This document shows positions 6,261 through 14,220 of a stretch of DNA of 17,608 bases, one piece after another. The DNA is taken from positions 1 to 17,608 of the forward strand of contig DBUY01000016.1 of assembly GCA_002308435.1 (NCBI GenBank). The letters run 5' to 3'. The notes beneath the pieces were generated by a model. That model did no database searches, was not told the origin of the DNA, and was given only the letters and a program-made list of their open reading frames with translations. Made by a program: the position numbers and the translations under genes. Source of the stretch: Proteobacteria bacterium UBA1278. GTDB taxonomy: Bacteria > Pseudomonadota > Gammaproteobacteria > Comchoanobacterales > Comchoanobacteraceae. Each line of letters begins with the position of its first letter. Position 1 is the first letter of the stretch.

Positions 6261-8221
6261 TCGTGACCGTTATGATGCTGATTGGGGTCGTGTTTATCAT
6301 AAATAGACTGTATTTGAGCCGTATATCGTTGATGAATCACATCACGCTTCAATTTCAGCGTTGGTGTGAGTTCCCCGGAGTCAGTTGACCAGACATCACT
6401 TGTGAGATGAAAGTATTTCACTTGCTCAGGCCGTGAGAAACGTTGATTTATAGATGAAATTTGCTGTCGAATCAATTGTTGCACAGCTGGATTACCAGCT
6501 AATTGTCGCCGGCTTTTAAACCGAATACCATGTGTTCGTGCATAGCGTTTTTCTCCACCATCGTAACGAAGACAAATAACCGCGATAAGATAAGCTTTGT
6601 CGTCACCAAACAAACAGACATGAGCTACAAGAGGGTGCCGAGCAATAGCGCTCTCTATATGACGTGGTGCAATATTTTTTCCGTTGGAGAGCACGATAAG
6701 GTCTTTCTTTCGACCAATGATTTCAAGCTCACCCGATGAGTGAATGCGCCCAATATCACCAGTTCGTAACCATTTCTTATCCAGCATTGCATTTGTTTGA
6801 CGTTGATCATGTAAGTACCCACTAAATACATGCGGTCCATAGACAGAAATGGCACCATGATCATCAATCTGTATTTTGGTACCCGGCATGGGAAGACCTA
6901 CTCGCCCGGGTGCACAGACAAAATAAGACGGGGCTTTCATGCCAGAAGATCGAAAAAATGCGGCTACATTACGTAATAAATCATCATTCCAAGAGACTGT
7001 TGCAGGGGCACTATTTTCAGTGAGCCCGTAACCTTCAACAATATCAAGATTTAATGCACCAAAGAAATCAATTACCTCTGTATCAAGCGGGGCAGATCCT
7101 GATAAGCACAGTCTACAATGATCAAGTCCGATACGACGACGTATTTTGTTAAATAATATGAGCGTAAATAGCTGATGAAGATAGCGTCGCCACATAGGGG
7201 ATATGCTTTGCTGTTGTTTATGATGCCGAATACAAGTGGCATTTGCGATAGCGAATTCAAAAAGCGCGCTCAGGATTGACTTTGCAAAGACTGCGCGAAT
7301 ACCTTGTTCAATTTTCTCGTAGATCCTCGGTACACCAACAAAAATATTAGGCTTTACTCGGGGTAACACGGTTTTCAAGTCATTTACTGACCAGGTACAA
7401 TAAATCGTGTGCCGGCTGTAAATCCAGCCATAGTACCCAACAACTCGCTCAAAAACATGTGCGAGGGGTAAGTAAGAGACCAGTTTTGCACGGGGGATAT
7501 GCTCAGTTCCAACTACCTGGATACCAGCCGCCGCAAATAAGACATTCTCATGTGACAATACGGCACCTTTAGGTTTACCAGTTGTGCCAGAGGTGAAAAT
7601 TATGCAGGCGGGCTGACTGGGTTTTGACTGCGTTATCGTATGATTAATTCTATCTTGATATGTCGTGAGAAGCTGAGCACCTTTCTGCATCGCTTTAGCC
7701 CAGCTAGTCGTGGATTGGGCGCGTGGAGCGGGCGCCATCAGTAGAATAGTCACTTGGTTGGCCACTAATTCGATTGCTTTTTCAGCCTCGCGGAACATCG
7801 TCGTATCATCAACGATCATAAAAGGACAACGAGTCGTTTTAAGAATTTCGGCAATTTGCTCAGCTGTCAACGTGGTATAAATCGAAGCAGGCGTATTGCC
7901 AGAGTAAAGAGTGGCTAAATCAGCGATATAATGCTCCGGACGATTACGCGACATAATCAACACGGTTTGTTGGGTCACCTCCTGAGACAGGATATAAGCG
8001 GCAAGCTGCTGCGCGGCAAGATGCACGGCGTGCCACGACATGGCATTGAGCGCTGTGTATCGCCGCGTCGGGCTTGAGTAAAGGGCTGGCTCATCAGGAC
8101 ATACATTGGCATTGTGTCGCATCAGCTTGAGCACTGTTTGATCTTTGATTTTATCAAGCAGTGGCTTTTTCAATGCGTACAGCGCCCGGTGTATCCGGGG
8201 TGTTTTTGTCGGCTTTGACAT
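6257..8221 (-). CDS. Long-chain fatty acid-CoA ligase (AMP-forming, FadD15-like)
   Basis: Adenylate-forming enzyme that activates long-chain fatty acids to acyl-CoA through an acyl-AMP intermediate. From the ATG at 8221 it has 654 residues, slightly above the usual 600 or so. Core motifs in order are FTSGTTGKPKGAV (209-221, ATP phosphate loop), SGSAPLD (374-380), EGYGLTE (396-402), TGD (488-490), GRKKDLIVLSNGKNI (503-517, hinge and fatty-acyl signature) and the C-terminal lysine region TPTLKLKR (619-626). The frame continues upstream to a TTG at 8356, but those 45 extra residues overlap the MATE gene and look like its shadow. No clear Shine-Dalgarno precedes 8221. It lies 65 bases after the MATE stop on the same strand, so co-transcription is plausible. 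The basic, His-rich C-terminal tail is unusual. Confidence 0.93.
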   Translation of the reverse strand: MSKPTKTPRIHRALYALKKPLLDKIKDQTVLKLMRHNANVCPDEPALYSSPTRRYTALNAMSWHAVHLAAQQLAAYILSQEVTQQTVLIMSRNRPEHYIADLATLYSGNTPASIYTTLTAEQIAEILKTTRCPFMIVDDTTMFREAEKAIELVANQVTILLMAPAPRAQSTTSWAKAMQKGAQLLTTYQDRINHTITQSKPSQPACIIFTSGTTGKPKGAVLSHENVLFAAAGIQVVGTEHIPRAKLVSYLPLAHVFERVVGYYGWIYSRHTIYCTWSVNDLKTVLPRVKPNIFVGVPRIYEKIEQGIRAVFAKSILSALFEFAIANATCIRHHKQQQSISPMWRRYLHQLFTLILFNKIRRRIGLDHCRLCLSGSAPLDTEVIDFFGALNLDIVEGYGLTENSAPATVSWNDDLLRNVAAFFRSSGMKAPSYFVCAPGRVGLPMPGTKIQIDDHGAISVYGPHVFSGYLHDQRQTNAMLDKKWLRTGDIGRIHSSGELEIIGRKKDLIVLSNGKNIAPRHIESAIARHPLVAHVCLFGDDKAYLIAVICLRYDGGEKRYARTHGIRFKSRRQLAGNPAVQQLIRQQISSINQRFSRPEQVKYFHLTSDVWSTDSGELTPTLKLKRDVIHQRYTAQIQSIYDKHDPNQHHNGHD

Positions 8222-8259
8222 AAATAATAGTAAAGGGCAATTGCCACAAATATAGACTA

Positions 8260-8288
8260 ACAACTGAGAAGTTGTGCGAATTTTTTTT
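8260..8288 (+). other. Hairpin with T-run between MATE and ligase genes
   Basis: ACAACT-GAGA-AGTTGT (8260-8275) is a perfect six-base stem closed by a GNRA-type tetraloop. On the plus strand it is followed five bases later by eight T's (8281-8288). This resembles a weak intrinsic terminator for plus-strand, antisense transcription. On the strand of the genes there is no T-run, so it would not end the MATE message. Confidence 0.25.
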
Positions 8289-9621
8289 AAGTGGTTGATG
8301 TCAGGGGCTGACCTACTGTTGAGCCTTGGCGTGTGCGATGCGTTACCCAGCGCCAATAAATAAACATAGCGGTTAACTTGAGTAGTTTCTCTAAACAGAG
8401 AATGTAAGACACTGTGACGACAGAAGCACCGGAAATCAAACCGAGTGATAATAATAAGGGAACACGAAAACCATAAATAAATGCTAGGTTTATACTTACA
8501 GAAGCGACTGTTTGATCAACCGCCTGAAGTATTTTCAAGACGACTTGGCAGCCCACATGTAGGCAAAGCGTCATCAACATGATTTGCATCGGCAATACGG
8601 TTGCGGATTGTAGCATTGAATTACCTGGCGCCATCAAACTCAGCAATGCATCTGTATGAAAACTTAAAAAGAATCCGATAATACCAATAAGTCCAGCGCC
8701 AATAAATAAGATATACTCACCACGCTGTCTCGCGAGTCGCGGGTTATTACCATAAGCACGTGCGACTTCAGTGAGCGCTGTCAATCCAAAACCAGCCCCT
8801 GGAGAAATACCTTGAACGCTAGATATTAAGTGAAGGCTTGCAAGTGGCAACAAACCAAAGTGACGGCCCGTACATGAAAAAATCAACGTCGTGCCAATAT
8901 GATCAATAATACTATGAAGTGTAAGCGGAAGACTGAATCGTAAAAGCTGAAAATATCGGTCTAATCGAGGAATCACAAACCGAGAAACATGGATGTCGTG
9001 TAAAAACTGATCAGCATAGATTGCAAGCCCAAATAACATGGCAACACAATAGGACAAGCCCATACCTTGAACACCCAATGGGCTTAGAAACCAAAACCCT
9101 GTCAAGAAGAGCTGGTTACACAGACAGTGCACAGCAAGTGATAATGCGATGACCGTGAAAAATATCCGGTTGTTTCGGTGCGCCGAGTACAAACCACGTA
9201 GGCAGAACATGATGCACTGAAAAAAACAACCAATCAAACGTAAACGAAAAAACCATAGTGCGTTGGTGTGTATCGGCACATCTTTGGCAACTAGTTTCAG
9301 AACAGTGACTGGAAATAAAGACAAGACAAGTAGAATCGGTACGATCATCGCAACAGTCAACGAAACGCCACAAAGAAAAAATTGTACATGATTGTCATCA
9401 TCTAGATGGCGTGCAGTCAGTGTCTGGATTGCATAACTGGTTGCTAACACAATACATTCAGGAATAAAGGTAATCAGATTGACCGTGCCCATAAGCACAA
9501 TCTCTGCAGAAGAAAAATAAGCAGTGGCAAATAACTTATCGACTAGAGGGCGTAGATTTAGCAACAGGATACCCATTACAAACGCGGGAGTCGTGTAGAA
9601 GACGGAGTGCTTAGACAGCAT
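8287..9621 (-). CDS. MATE-type (MOP superfamily) transporter
   Basis: 444-residue polytopic inner-membrane protein with about twelve hydrophobic helices, an overall layout matching MATE/NorM multidrug and organic-cation exporters. It has the typical two-fold organisation with a long loop around the middle (RFVIPRLDRYFQLLRFSLPL), and helix pieces such as GFGLTALTEVARAYGN in the second half, a recurrent MATE pattern of the GxxxAxxxxVxxxxG type. The exact substrate cannot be read. The ATG is at 9619-9621 with no clear Shine-Dalgarno. It diverges from metK across a 235-base gap and is followed closely by the acyl-CoA ligase, so transport of a lipid-related compound is possible but only inferred. 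An alternative is another MOP-superfamily flippase branch. Confidence 0.82.
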   Translation of the reverse strand: MLSKHSVFYTTPAFVMGILLLNLRPLVDKLFATAYFSSAEIVLMGTVNLITFIPECIVLATSYAIQTLTARHLDDDNHVQFFLCGVSLTVAMIVPILLVLSLFPVTVLKLVAKDVPIHTNALWFFRLRLIGCFFQCIMFCLRGLYSAHRNNRIFFTVIALSLAVHCLCNQLFLTGFWFLSPLGVQGMGLSYCVAMLFGLAIYADQFLHDIHVSRFVIPRLDRYFQLLRFSLPLTLHSIIDHIGTTLIFSCTGRHFGLLPLASLHLISSVQGISPGAGFGLTALTEVARAYGNNPRLARQRGEYILFIGAGLIGIIGFFLSFHTDALLSLMAPGNSMLQSATVLPMQIMLMTLCLHVGCQVVLKILQAVDQTVASVSINLAFIYGFRVPLLLSLGLISGASVVTVSYILCLEKLLKLTAMFIYWRWVTHRTRQGSTVGQPLTSTT

Positions 9622-9645
9622 ATAAGAACCAATAGTCGTGATCTT

Positions 9646-9673
9646 AGGGTAGCAGTTATCAAAAAAAAGTCAA
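9646..9673 (-). promoter_or_regulatory. Possible MATE promoter with a homopolymer spacer
   Basis: On the minus strand TTGACT (9668-9673, 5/6) is followed by a 16-base spacer and TACCCT (9646-9651) preceded by TGC, an extended -10 element. The start of the spacer is a run of T's, part of the eight-base A-tract at 9661-9668 on the plus strand. Confidence 0.35.
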
Positions 9674-9796
9674 TTTGTCATATTCTTGTTCGGTATGAGA
9701 AGTAGAATAAATCATGAATGCTTAATAATGTACACAATATGATCATTCTGCAAGACGTCCCTCACCAGTAAGCAAATCGATTCGCATGGGTTTTGC

Positions 9797-9824
9797 TTGA
9801 ATATCTCAAATAACTGGGTATGGT
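9797..9824 (+). promoter_or_regulatory. Possible metK promoter
   Basis: TTGAAT (9797-9802), a 16-base spacer, and TATGGT (9819-9824), 32 bases upstream of the metK ATG. Both boxes are 4/6 matches. I see no SAM riboswitch fold in this leader. Confidence 0.35.
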
Positions 9825-9856
9825 GATAGGAAACAGCCCAGGGGAATCAAAGGTCC

Positions 9857-11014
9857 ATGAGCACACAGCATCATCAATTATTTTCATCAGAATCAGTCTC
9901 TCCAGGCCATCCAGATAAAGTCGCTGATCAAATTTCAGATGCGGTACTCGACGCGATTCTTTTACAAGATAAGCACGCACGAGTAGCTTGTGAGACACTG
10001 GTAAAAAATAACACGATTGTACTGGCCGGCGAAATCAGTACAACAGCACACGTCATTGTCGATGAGGTGGTGAAATCAGTCATCGCAGATATTGGTTACC
10101 ATCACACAGAAGATGGGCTTAACGTTGAGCAGTGCTCCGTGATTAATATGCTCACTGCACAGTCTGGCGATATCGCACAGGGTGTAAATAAAGATAAGAA
10201 AGAAGCCCAAGGCGCCGGAGACCAAGGCCTCATGTTTGGCTTTGCAACTGATGAGACTGAAGCGTTAATGCCAATGCCTTATACGTTGGCAAATCAATTG
10301 ATGCAGAGACAAAATAAGCTATTCAAGCAAGGTGTCATACCCTGGCTTAAGCCCGATGCTAAAGCGCAAGTTGCCGGTGTTTACGAAAAAGATAAAATGA
10401 TTGGCATTCATAATGTGGTGCTTTCAACGCAACATACGCACTCGATTTCACTAGATATATTGCGCAAGACAGTGCTAGAGGAAATTATACTGCCTGTATT
10501 ACCAAGCCATTTAGTGACAGAAGAAACCAAATTCTATATCAATCCAACGGGTCAATTTATCCTTGGTGGACCACATGCCGACTGTGGTCTCACCGGTCGA
10601 AAAATCATTGTCGACACATACGGTGGCATGGCACGTCATGGTGGCGGCTGCTTCTCAGGCAAGGATGCGTCTAAGGTGGACCGGTCAGCGGCTTACATGG
10701 CACGTTATATCGCGAAGCATATTGTATCTGCAAAATTTGCCAAAAAATGCGAAGTTCAGCTCGCATATGCGATTGGACGATCACAACCCACATCAGTGAG
10801 AGTAGATACGTTTGGCACGAGTGATATACCAGAATATGATCTTGAGAAAATGGTACAAGCCGTATTCCCCTTGACCCCATACGGGATTATTGAACATTTA
10901 GACTTATTGAGACCCATCTACAGAAAAACAGCCACTTTTGGTCATTTTGGCCGGTCTGAATTTTCATGGGAACAACTCAACAATCTTGATGCGGTACGAC
11001 AAGCTTTCAAATAA
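9857..11014 (+). CDS. metK: S-adenosylmethionine synthetase MetK
   Basis: Cytosolic enzyme making S-adenosylmethionine from methionine and ATP, with release of phosphate and diphosphate. It has 385 residues, normal for the bacterial tetrameric form. Signatures are ESVSPGHPDKVADQISDAVLDA near residues 12-33 (catalytic His18 in GHPDK), GAGDQGLMFGFA at 119-130 (ATP-binding hexapeptide), and the glycine-rich loop GGGCFSGKDASKVDRSAAY at 262-280. The ATG at 9857 follows AGGGGAATCAAAGG. The gene stands alone between a divergent MATE gene and a convergent DUF333 gene. The identification is secure. Confidence 0.98.
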   Translation: MSTQHHQLFSSESVSPGHPDKVADQISDAVLDAILLQDKHARVACETLVKNNTIVLAGEISTTAHVIVDEVVKSVIADIGYHHTEDGLNVEQCSVINMLTAQSGDIAQGVNKDKKEAQGAGDQGLMFGFATDETEALMPMPYTLANQLMQRQNKLFKQGVIPWLKPDAKAQVAGVYEKDKMIGIHNVVLSTQHTHSISLDILRKTVLEEIILPVLPSHLVTEETKFYINPTGQFILGGPHADCGLTGRKIIVDTYGGMARHGGGCFSGKDASKVDRSAAYMARYIAKHIVSAKFAKKCEVQLAYAIGRSQPTSVRVDTFGTSDIPEYDLEKMVQAVFPLTPYGIIEHLDLLRPIYRKTATFGHFGRSEFSWEQLNNLDAVRQAFK

Positions 11015-11016
11015 TA

Positions 11017-11089
11017 TGTGGTCACTGGAATAAGAAATACTCAGTTCTACATACAGAAATGACAATCTGAGACGCAATCATAAGCAGCG
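11017..11089 (+). repeat. Intergenic repeat copy B after metK
   Basis: Three bases after the metK stop lies TGTGGTCAC (11017-11025), and at 11070-11089 AGACGCAATCATAAGCAGCG. Both blocks resemble those after ubiA (1186-1229) in the same order but with wider spacing here. The second block matches copy A apart from three single-base insertions and one substitution. Confidence 0.3.
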
Positions 11090-11105
11090 ATTAGGTCGGG
11101 ATGAG

Positions 11106-11498
11106 TCACTGAGTTTGTTGCGACTGAGCAGCAGACGAGACATAAGGGATAAAGACTATTGTCCACTCAGATTGCTTTACTGGTGATTCAGAGGATTTTT
11201 TAATCTGCCAAGTATAAATCTGCTCCTTCATGAGACAAACAGGCGTCTTGTTCATCTGATCCAGAGTGCCTCCACGCACTGTGCAGATATGGAATTTCTT
11301 TCCACACTCGCCGCGCCAAAATGACCATTGCTCGCAACGAGAGCCATCCGGGAAAATACAGTCACCTTCCATAGCTTGATAGTTCAGGGTGCTACACAAG
11401 ACCGAAGCCGGATTTGGTATCGCAAAACAAAAAGTGGGCAGGCATGCAAATAAAGAAAAAAGAAAAAATCGCTTGTTAAAAAATCGTTTGGTCTTCAT
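11106..11498 (-). CDS. Secreted DUF333-domain protein
   Basis: 130 residues. A clear signal peptide covers residues 1-26: basic start KTKRFFNKR, hydrophobic FFLFSLFACLPTF, and probable cleavage after CFA. The mature part begins IPNPASVLC and carries CIFPDGSRCEQWSFWRGEC (47-65), the typical DUF333 (COG3042) cysteine-containing motif found in small periplasmic proteins often labelled putative hemolysin without real support. A second cysteine-containing part (HICTVRGGTL, and Cys at 88) extends beyond the minimal domain. The ATG at 11498 is preceded by AGGTG at a good distance. Function is unknown; the cysteines suggest a disulfide-stabilised periplasmic fold. Confidence 0.82.
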   Translation of the reverse strand: MKTKRFFNKRFFLFSLFACLPTFCFAIPNPASVLCSTLNYQAMEGDCIFPDGSRCEQWSFWRGECGKKFHICTVRGGTLDQMNKTPVCLMKEQIYTWQIKKSSESPVKQSEWTIVFIPYVSSAAQSQQTQ

Positions 11499-11538
11499 CT
11501 GGCACCTGCTAAATAAGGTTTAATCGGACGATGCTCCT

Positions 11539-11566
11539 ATCATGGCACACCAGATATCAGAGTCAA
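11539..11566 (-). promoter_or_regulatory. Putative promoter of the DUF333 gene
   Basis: On the minus strand TTGACT (11561-11566), a 16-base spacer, and CATGAT (11539-11544). The -35 is a 5/6 match and the -10 a 4/6 match. Confidence 0.35.
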
Positions 11567-11600
11567 GCAAGGGTAGGTCATGAGCCACTCAGGCGAATGA

Positions 11601-11629
11601 TTGATGTTACCAAAAGAATATTTTATATT
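11601..11629 (+). promoter_or_regulatory. Putative sigma70 promoter of the acid phosphatase gene
   Basis: TTGATG (11601-11606), a 17-base spacer, and TATATT (11624-11629), 43 bases upstream of the ATG at 11673. Confidence 0.5.
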
Positions 11630-11672
11630 ATTAGTAGAAATTAGCGTAACAAAATAATTACTGGGAGTAACG

Positions 11673-12329
11673 ATGAAGCAGTGGATGGCTATAATCAGCA
11701 TCACGATGTTGGTATCGATTAGTACAATGGCAAAGAATTCTAACCAAACGCCTTCCAGAAGCGCTGTCAAACAATCGTCAATCAATTTACAAGCATACCA
11801 GCAAGAGATCGCTGGTAGTGTAGAAATGTGCCGCTCTGCACTGACTCACTGGCAATCAAAATCCACAAAAAAAAATAGAAATAAACCAATTGCCATATTC
11901 GATATCGACGAGACGTTATTATCTAATCAAGCCTTAATGGAAAAATACAATTACAAACTAACTGTTGATCAGTTTCATGCTGAGGTTGCAAGCAGTCATC
12001 CAGTTGCAATTCCAAAGAGTCGTGAGTTGCTACATGCGATGCGTAAAGCTGGTCTTGAAGTCGTTTTGATTACTGGAAGAAAACAAGGAGTTTGTCGAAA
12101 AACAGCAGAACAACTTCAAGCCAATGGAATTGACTCAGGTGACTATATTGCCCTCTATTGTCACAATGACAATAAGCGGCCTGCTGATTACAAAGCTGCA
12201 GTACGCCAGCAGCTAGTTGACAGTGGCCATACCGTGATATTTAGTGTGAGCGATCAGATGGGTGACTTGACAGGCGAGCACGTTGGGACGCCATGCCAAC
12301 TACCTAACCCATTTTACCAAGTCGCGTGA
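11673..12329 (+). CDS. Secreted HAD class IIIB acid phosphatase
   Basis: 218-residue haloacid dehalogenase-superfamily phosphatase of the acid phosphatase class B group (PF03767-like), probably periplasmic. Residues 1-20 form a signal sequence (KQWMAIISITMLVSIS). Catalytic motif I is FDIDET (76-81), with Asp77 the nucleophile and Asp79 the acid/base. Motif II is ITGRK (133-137), the motif III lysine is probably Lys174 in ADYKAAVR, and motif IV is SDQMGDLTG (193-201) with Asp194 and Asp198. It should hydrolyse phosphomonoesters; the natural substrate is unknown. The ATG at 11673 follows GGGAG at good spacing. A run of nine A's at 11867-11875, just upstream of motif I, makes the frame sensitive to slippage. 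The family call is confident. Confidence 0.88.
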   Translation: MKQWMAIISITMLVSISTMAKNSNQTPSRSAVKQSSINLQAYQQEIAGSVEMCRSALTHWQSKSTKKNRNKPIAIFDIDETLLSNQALMEKYNYKLTVDQFHAEVASSHPVAIPKSRELLHAMRKAGLEVVLITGRKQGVCRKTAEQLQANGIDSGDYIALYCHNDNKRPADYKAAVRQQLVDSGHTVIFSVSDQMGDLTGEHVGTPCQLPNPFYQVA

Positions 12330-12427
12330 AATATCAACATTGGGCTTGTATCAGATTCTGAAAATGCGCATGATAGATGCAAAACAAAAATCAAATTTCT
12401 CTGAAAAACACTTGTTTTAATGTCGCT

Positions 12428-12457
12428 TCGACAACCATGGTGTGGTTATGGTAGACT
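12428..12457 (+). promoter_or_regulatory. Possible promoter of the YfhL ferredoxin gene
   Basis: TCGACA (12428-12433, 5/6), an 18-base spacer, and TAGACT (12452-12457, 4/6). It would place the transcript start inside the upstream frame extension, which supports the ATG at 12501. Confidence 0.3.
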
Positions 12458-12500
12458 GCATGTCTTCGTTCAGGAGCGCTATCAAAAGGCAAGATGGGTT

Positions 12501-12770
12501 ATGGCTTTAAAAATAACTGAAGAATGCATCAATTGTGATGTGTGTGAACCAGTCTGCCCAAACCAGGCCATCTATCCCGGCGAATCCATCTATCATATCG
12601 ATCCAAGTAAGTGTACTGAATGTGTCGGTCATTTTGACGAGCCACAATGTCAGGTTTTGTGTCCTGTAGACTGTATACCGCTAGACCCTAGTCACCAAGA
12701 AACACAAACAGAGTTATTGGATAAGTACCAACGTTTACAACAGAAGGAAGCCGAAGTCATTCCCGCTTAA
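12501..12770 (+). CDS. yfhL: YfhL-type 2[4Fe-4S] ferredoxin
   Basis: 89-residue bacterial ferredoxin with two iron-sulfur clusters and a cytosolic electron-transfer role. From the ATG at 12501 it starts MALKITEECINCDVCEPVCP, very close to E. coli YfhL. Cysteines are at 9, 12, 15, 19, 38, 41, 50, 54 and 58. The CTECVGHFDEPQCQVLCP stretch (38-55), with eight residues between the second and third cysteines of the second cluster, is characteristic of the YfhL/Alvin-type ferredoxins. The frame extends upstream to 12420, but those 27 residues have no family support. The gene is alone, behind the phosphatase with a 171-base gap. The physiological partner is not known from this context. Confidence 0.94.
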   Translation: MALKITEECINCDVCEPVCPNQAIYPGESIYHIDPSKCTECVGHFDEPQCQVLCPVDCIPLDPSHQETQTELLDKYQRLQQKEAEVIPA

Positions 12771-12806
12771 AAGGCACCATAGAGCGAAAAAGAGCGTCAT
12801 CTGAGA

Positions 12807-12935
12807 ATGTGCTCAAGTATAGATATCGTCGATTGTAATGATTTAAAATCTATGCTGACGCAAAAAGATTCGGTGCCGCATCATGTGACAGTCACGATGG
12901 ATACCTTAGAAATACGACAAAAACTCTATGAATAG
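12807..12935 (+). CDS. Possible small ORF of 42 residues
   Basis: ATG 12807 to TAG 12933-12935 gives a 42-residue frame (starting MCSSIDIVDCNDLK, ending LEIRQKLYE) that fills most of the gap between the ferredoxin and the ELM1-like gene. Composition is protein-like, but the ribosome site is weak (CTGAGA directly before the ATG) and I recognise no family. It may be a remnant or chance. Confidence 0.22.
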   Translation: MCSSIDIVDCNDLKSMLTQKDSVPHHVTVTMDTLEIRQKLYE

Positions 12936-12953
12936 ATGTGACGGCTGGAATAG

Positions 12954-14171
12954 TTAGGGTCTATTAGATGCTGTCGCTGCGTTGTCCAGACATTGCCTGA
13001 CCTCTGATAAGATATTTTTGGGCTCAGGGGAAGCATCATGTACGGGCAACAGTAATGGCTCGCGCTGAGATGACCTCACATCGATGGTGCCAAAATACCC
13101 TTGTGAATACAAGTTCTCTACCCAGCTGGCAATCGACGGCGTCATTGTATCCGTGAGTATGACAAAAACTTTATCTCTGTGATCAATGCAATGCTGGGTG
13201 GAAATGATCTTTGATACATCGGTTACTGAATCCCCTGGAATCAATAAAAGTGCCTCAGGGTTTTGCAAAAACGCATCTATTTTAGTCTGATAGTTACTAT
13301 GGTGAATCACGGAGCCATCCTTTTGGCTTGGCGCTTCTCTCCAGTAATGGCCAATATCAATTGTCGCTTTGGGTAGGTGGGTTGATATCGCTTTTTGTGC
13401 AGATTGTGTGATTGGGTCGATATTACTTTTTAGATCGAGTGGTTTACTATGGTAGTCCGTTTTTTCGAGCCGCATAACACTGAAAACAGCAGAGCTTGCC
13501 AAGATTTCCCATGCTCCAGTTCGAGGGCTGTTAACGATGGATACTTTTTGGACATCATTGAAAATTGGATTTTTTGACAGTATTTGAACCACCTTATCAG
13601 AGTAATCTGGTTTGAGTAAAAGCCAACTATCAATTAAAGTGCTATCACCGGCATGATCTTTTCTGGCATCACCGCTCAACATCCAAATCACTTCTTTAGC
13701 GCATGGTGATGTCATGCGTTCTTGATTAGTCGCAGAGTCAGATAATTTGTGGCCCGGGGTTATAACGCCGGGCAGAGGGACCATGTTTCTTTGGTGGTGG
13801 CTATCTGAGATCGGAAGGCTGTGTTCGGGAAGATACCACTTATGAACTGGTAGCTGTTCCCAACCTGCGACTAATTGATGTCCTGACCAAATGATTTCAA
13901 CATTGGGTGGCAGGTCATTGAGTGTACGTATTGCTTCGGCTCCGTGATCGGAAACAAAGATTAACTTATACTGACTGTGCGGATTGTCAGATGCTTGTTC
14001 TATGATTTCGGTAAGGACGCTGGGCTCACGGATAGCTGTTTCAACTGGTATGGATGCAAGTTCTTCGTAGTGTTGTTGGTAAGCATCTTGAACGGTTTTT
14101 AGATTGAGCCAGTCACCACCATTTTTTGTCCATGAGTTACTGATGAATGCGATGATGAAAATGGATATCAT
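12954..14171 (-). CDS. Unassigned protein, distantly ELM1/DUF1022-like
   Basis: 405 residues from ATG 14169-14171, preceded by GGGA six to seven bases upstream. A short hydrophobic N-terminus (ISIFIIAFI, 2-10) may be a weak export signal. The body recalls the mitochondrial fission ELM1 (DUF1022, PF06258) family, a GT-B-like fold: YKLIFVSDHGAEAI (68-81), VIWMLSGDARKDHAG (161-175) where the family has a GG-rich loop, VNSPRTGAWE (213-222) in the place of the SRRT segment, and ALLLIPGDSVTDVSKIIST (307-325) resembling the DSxSMxxEA segment. The motifs are degenerate, so activity may be lost or altered. The resemblance is from memory and only moderate; the protein could be unrelated. It is transcribed alone from a near-consensus promoter, downstream of mutM. 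Confidence 0.7.
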   Translation of the reverse strand: MISIFIIAFISNSWTKNGGDWLNLKTVQDAYQQHYEELASIPVETAIREPSVLTEIIEQASDNPHSQYKLIFVSDHGAEAIRTLNDLPPNVEIIWSGHQLVAGWEQLPVHKWYLPEHSLPISDSHHQRNMVPLPGVITPGHKLSDSATNQERMTSPCAKEVIWMLSGDARKDHAGDSTLIDSWLLLKPDYSDKVVQILSKNPIFNDVQKVSIVNSPRTGAWEILASSAVFSVMRLEKTDYHSKPLDLKSNIDPITQSAQKAISTHLPKATIDIGHYWREAPSQKDGSVIHHSNYQTKIDAFLQNPEALLLIPGDSVTDVSKIISTQHCIDHRDKVFVILTDTMTPSIASWVENLYSQGYFGTIDVRSSQREPLLLPVHDASPEPKNILSEVRQCLDNAATASNRP

Positions 14172-14220
14172 GACTTGTCCCTGCAGCTGGATCAGCGCGT
14201 GTTATTTTATGTGATTCTAG

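Noticed and set aside
8222..8356. 45-residue N-terminal extension of the acyl-CoA ligase
   Set aside because: It starts at a TTG, overlaps the MATE coding region and has no family support.
9721..9729. CTTAATAAT, similar to the PmrA box of Legionella effector promoters
   Set aside because: A short AT-rich match, one site only, upstream of a housekeeping gene, and the lineage is not established.
9700..9856. Possible SAM riboswitch upstream of metK
   Set aside because: No recognisable kink-turn or aptamer helices in the short leader, and the proposed promoter leaves only about 25 bases of leader.
12420..12500. 27-residue N-terminal extension of the YfhL ferredoxin
   Set aside because: YfhL proteins start at the MALxIT segment, and the extension contains the likely promoter.
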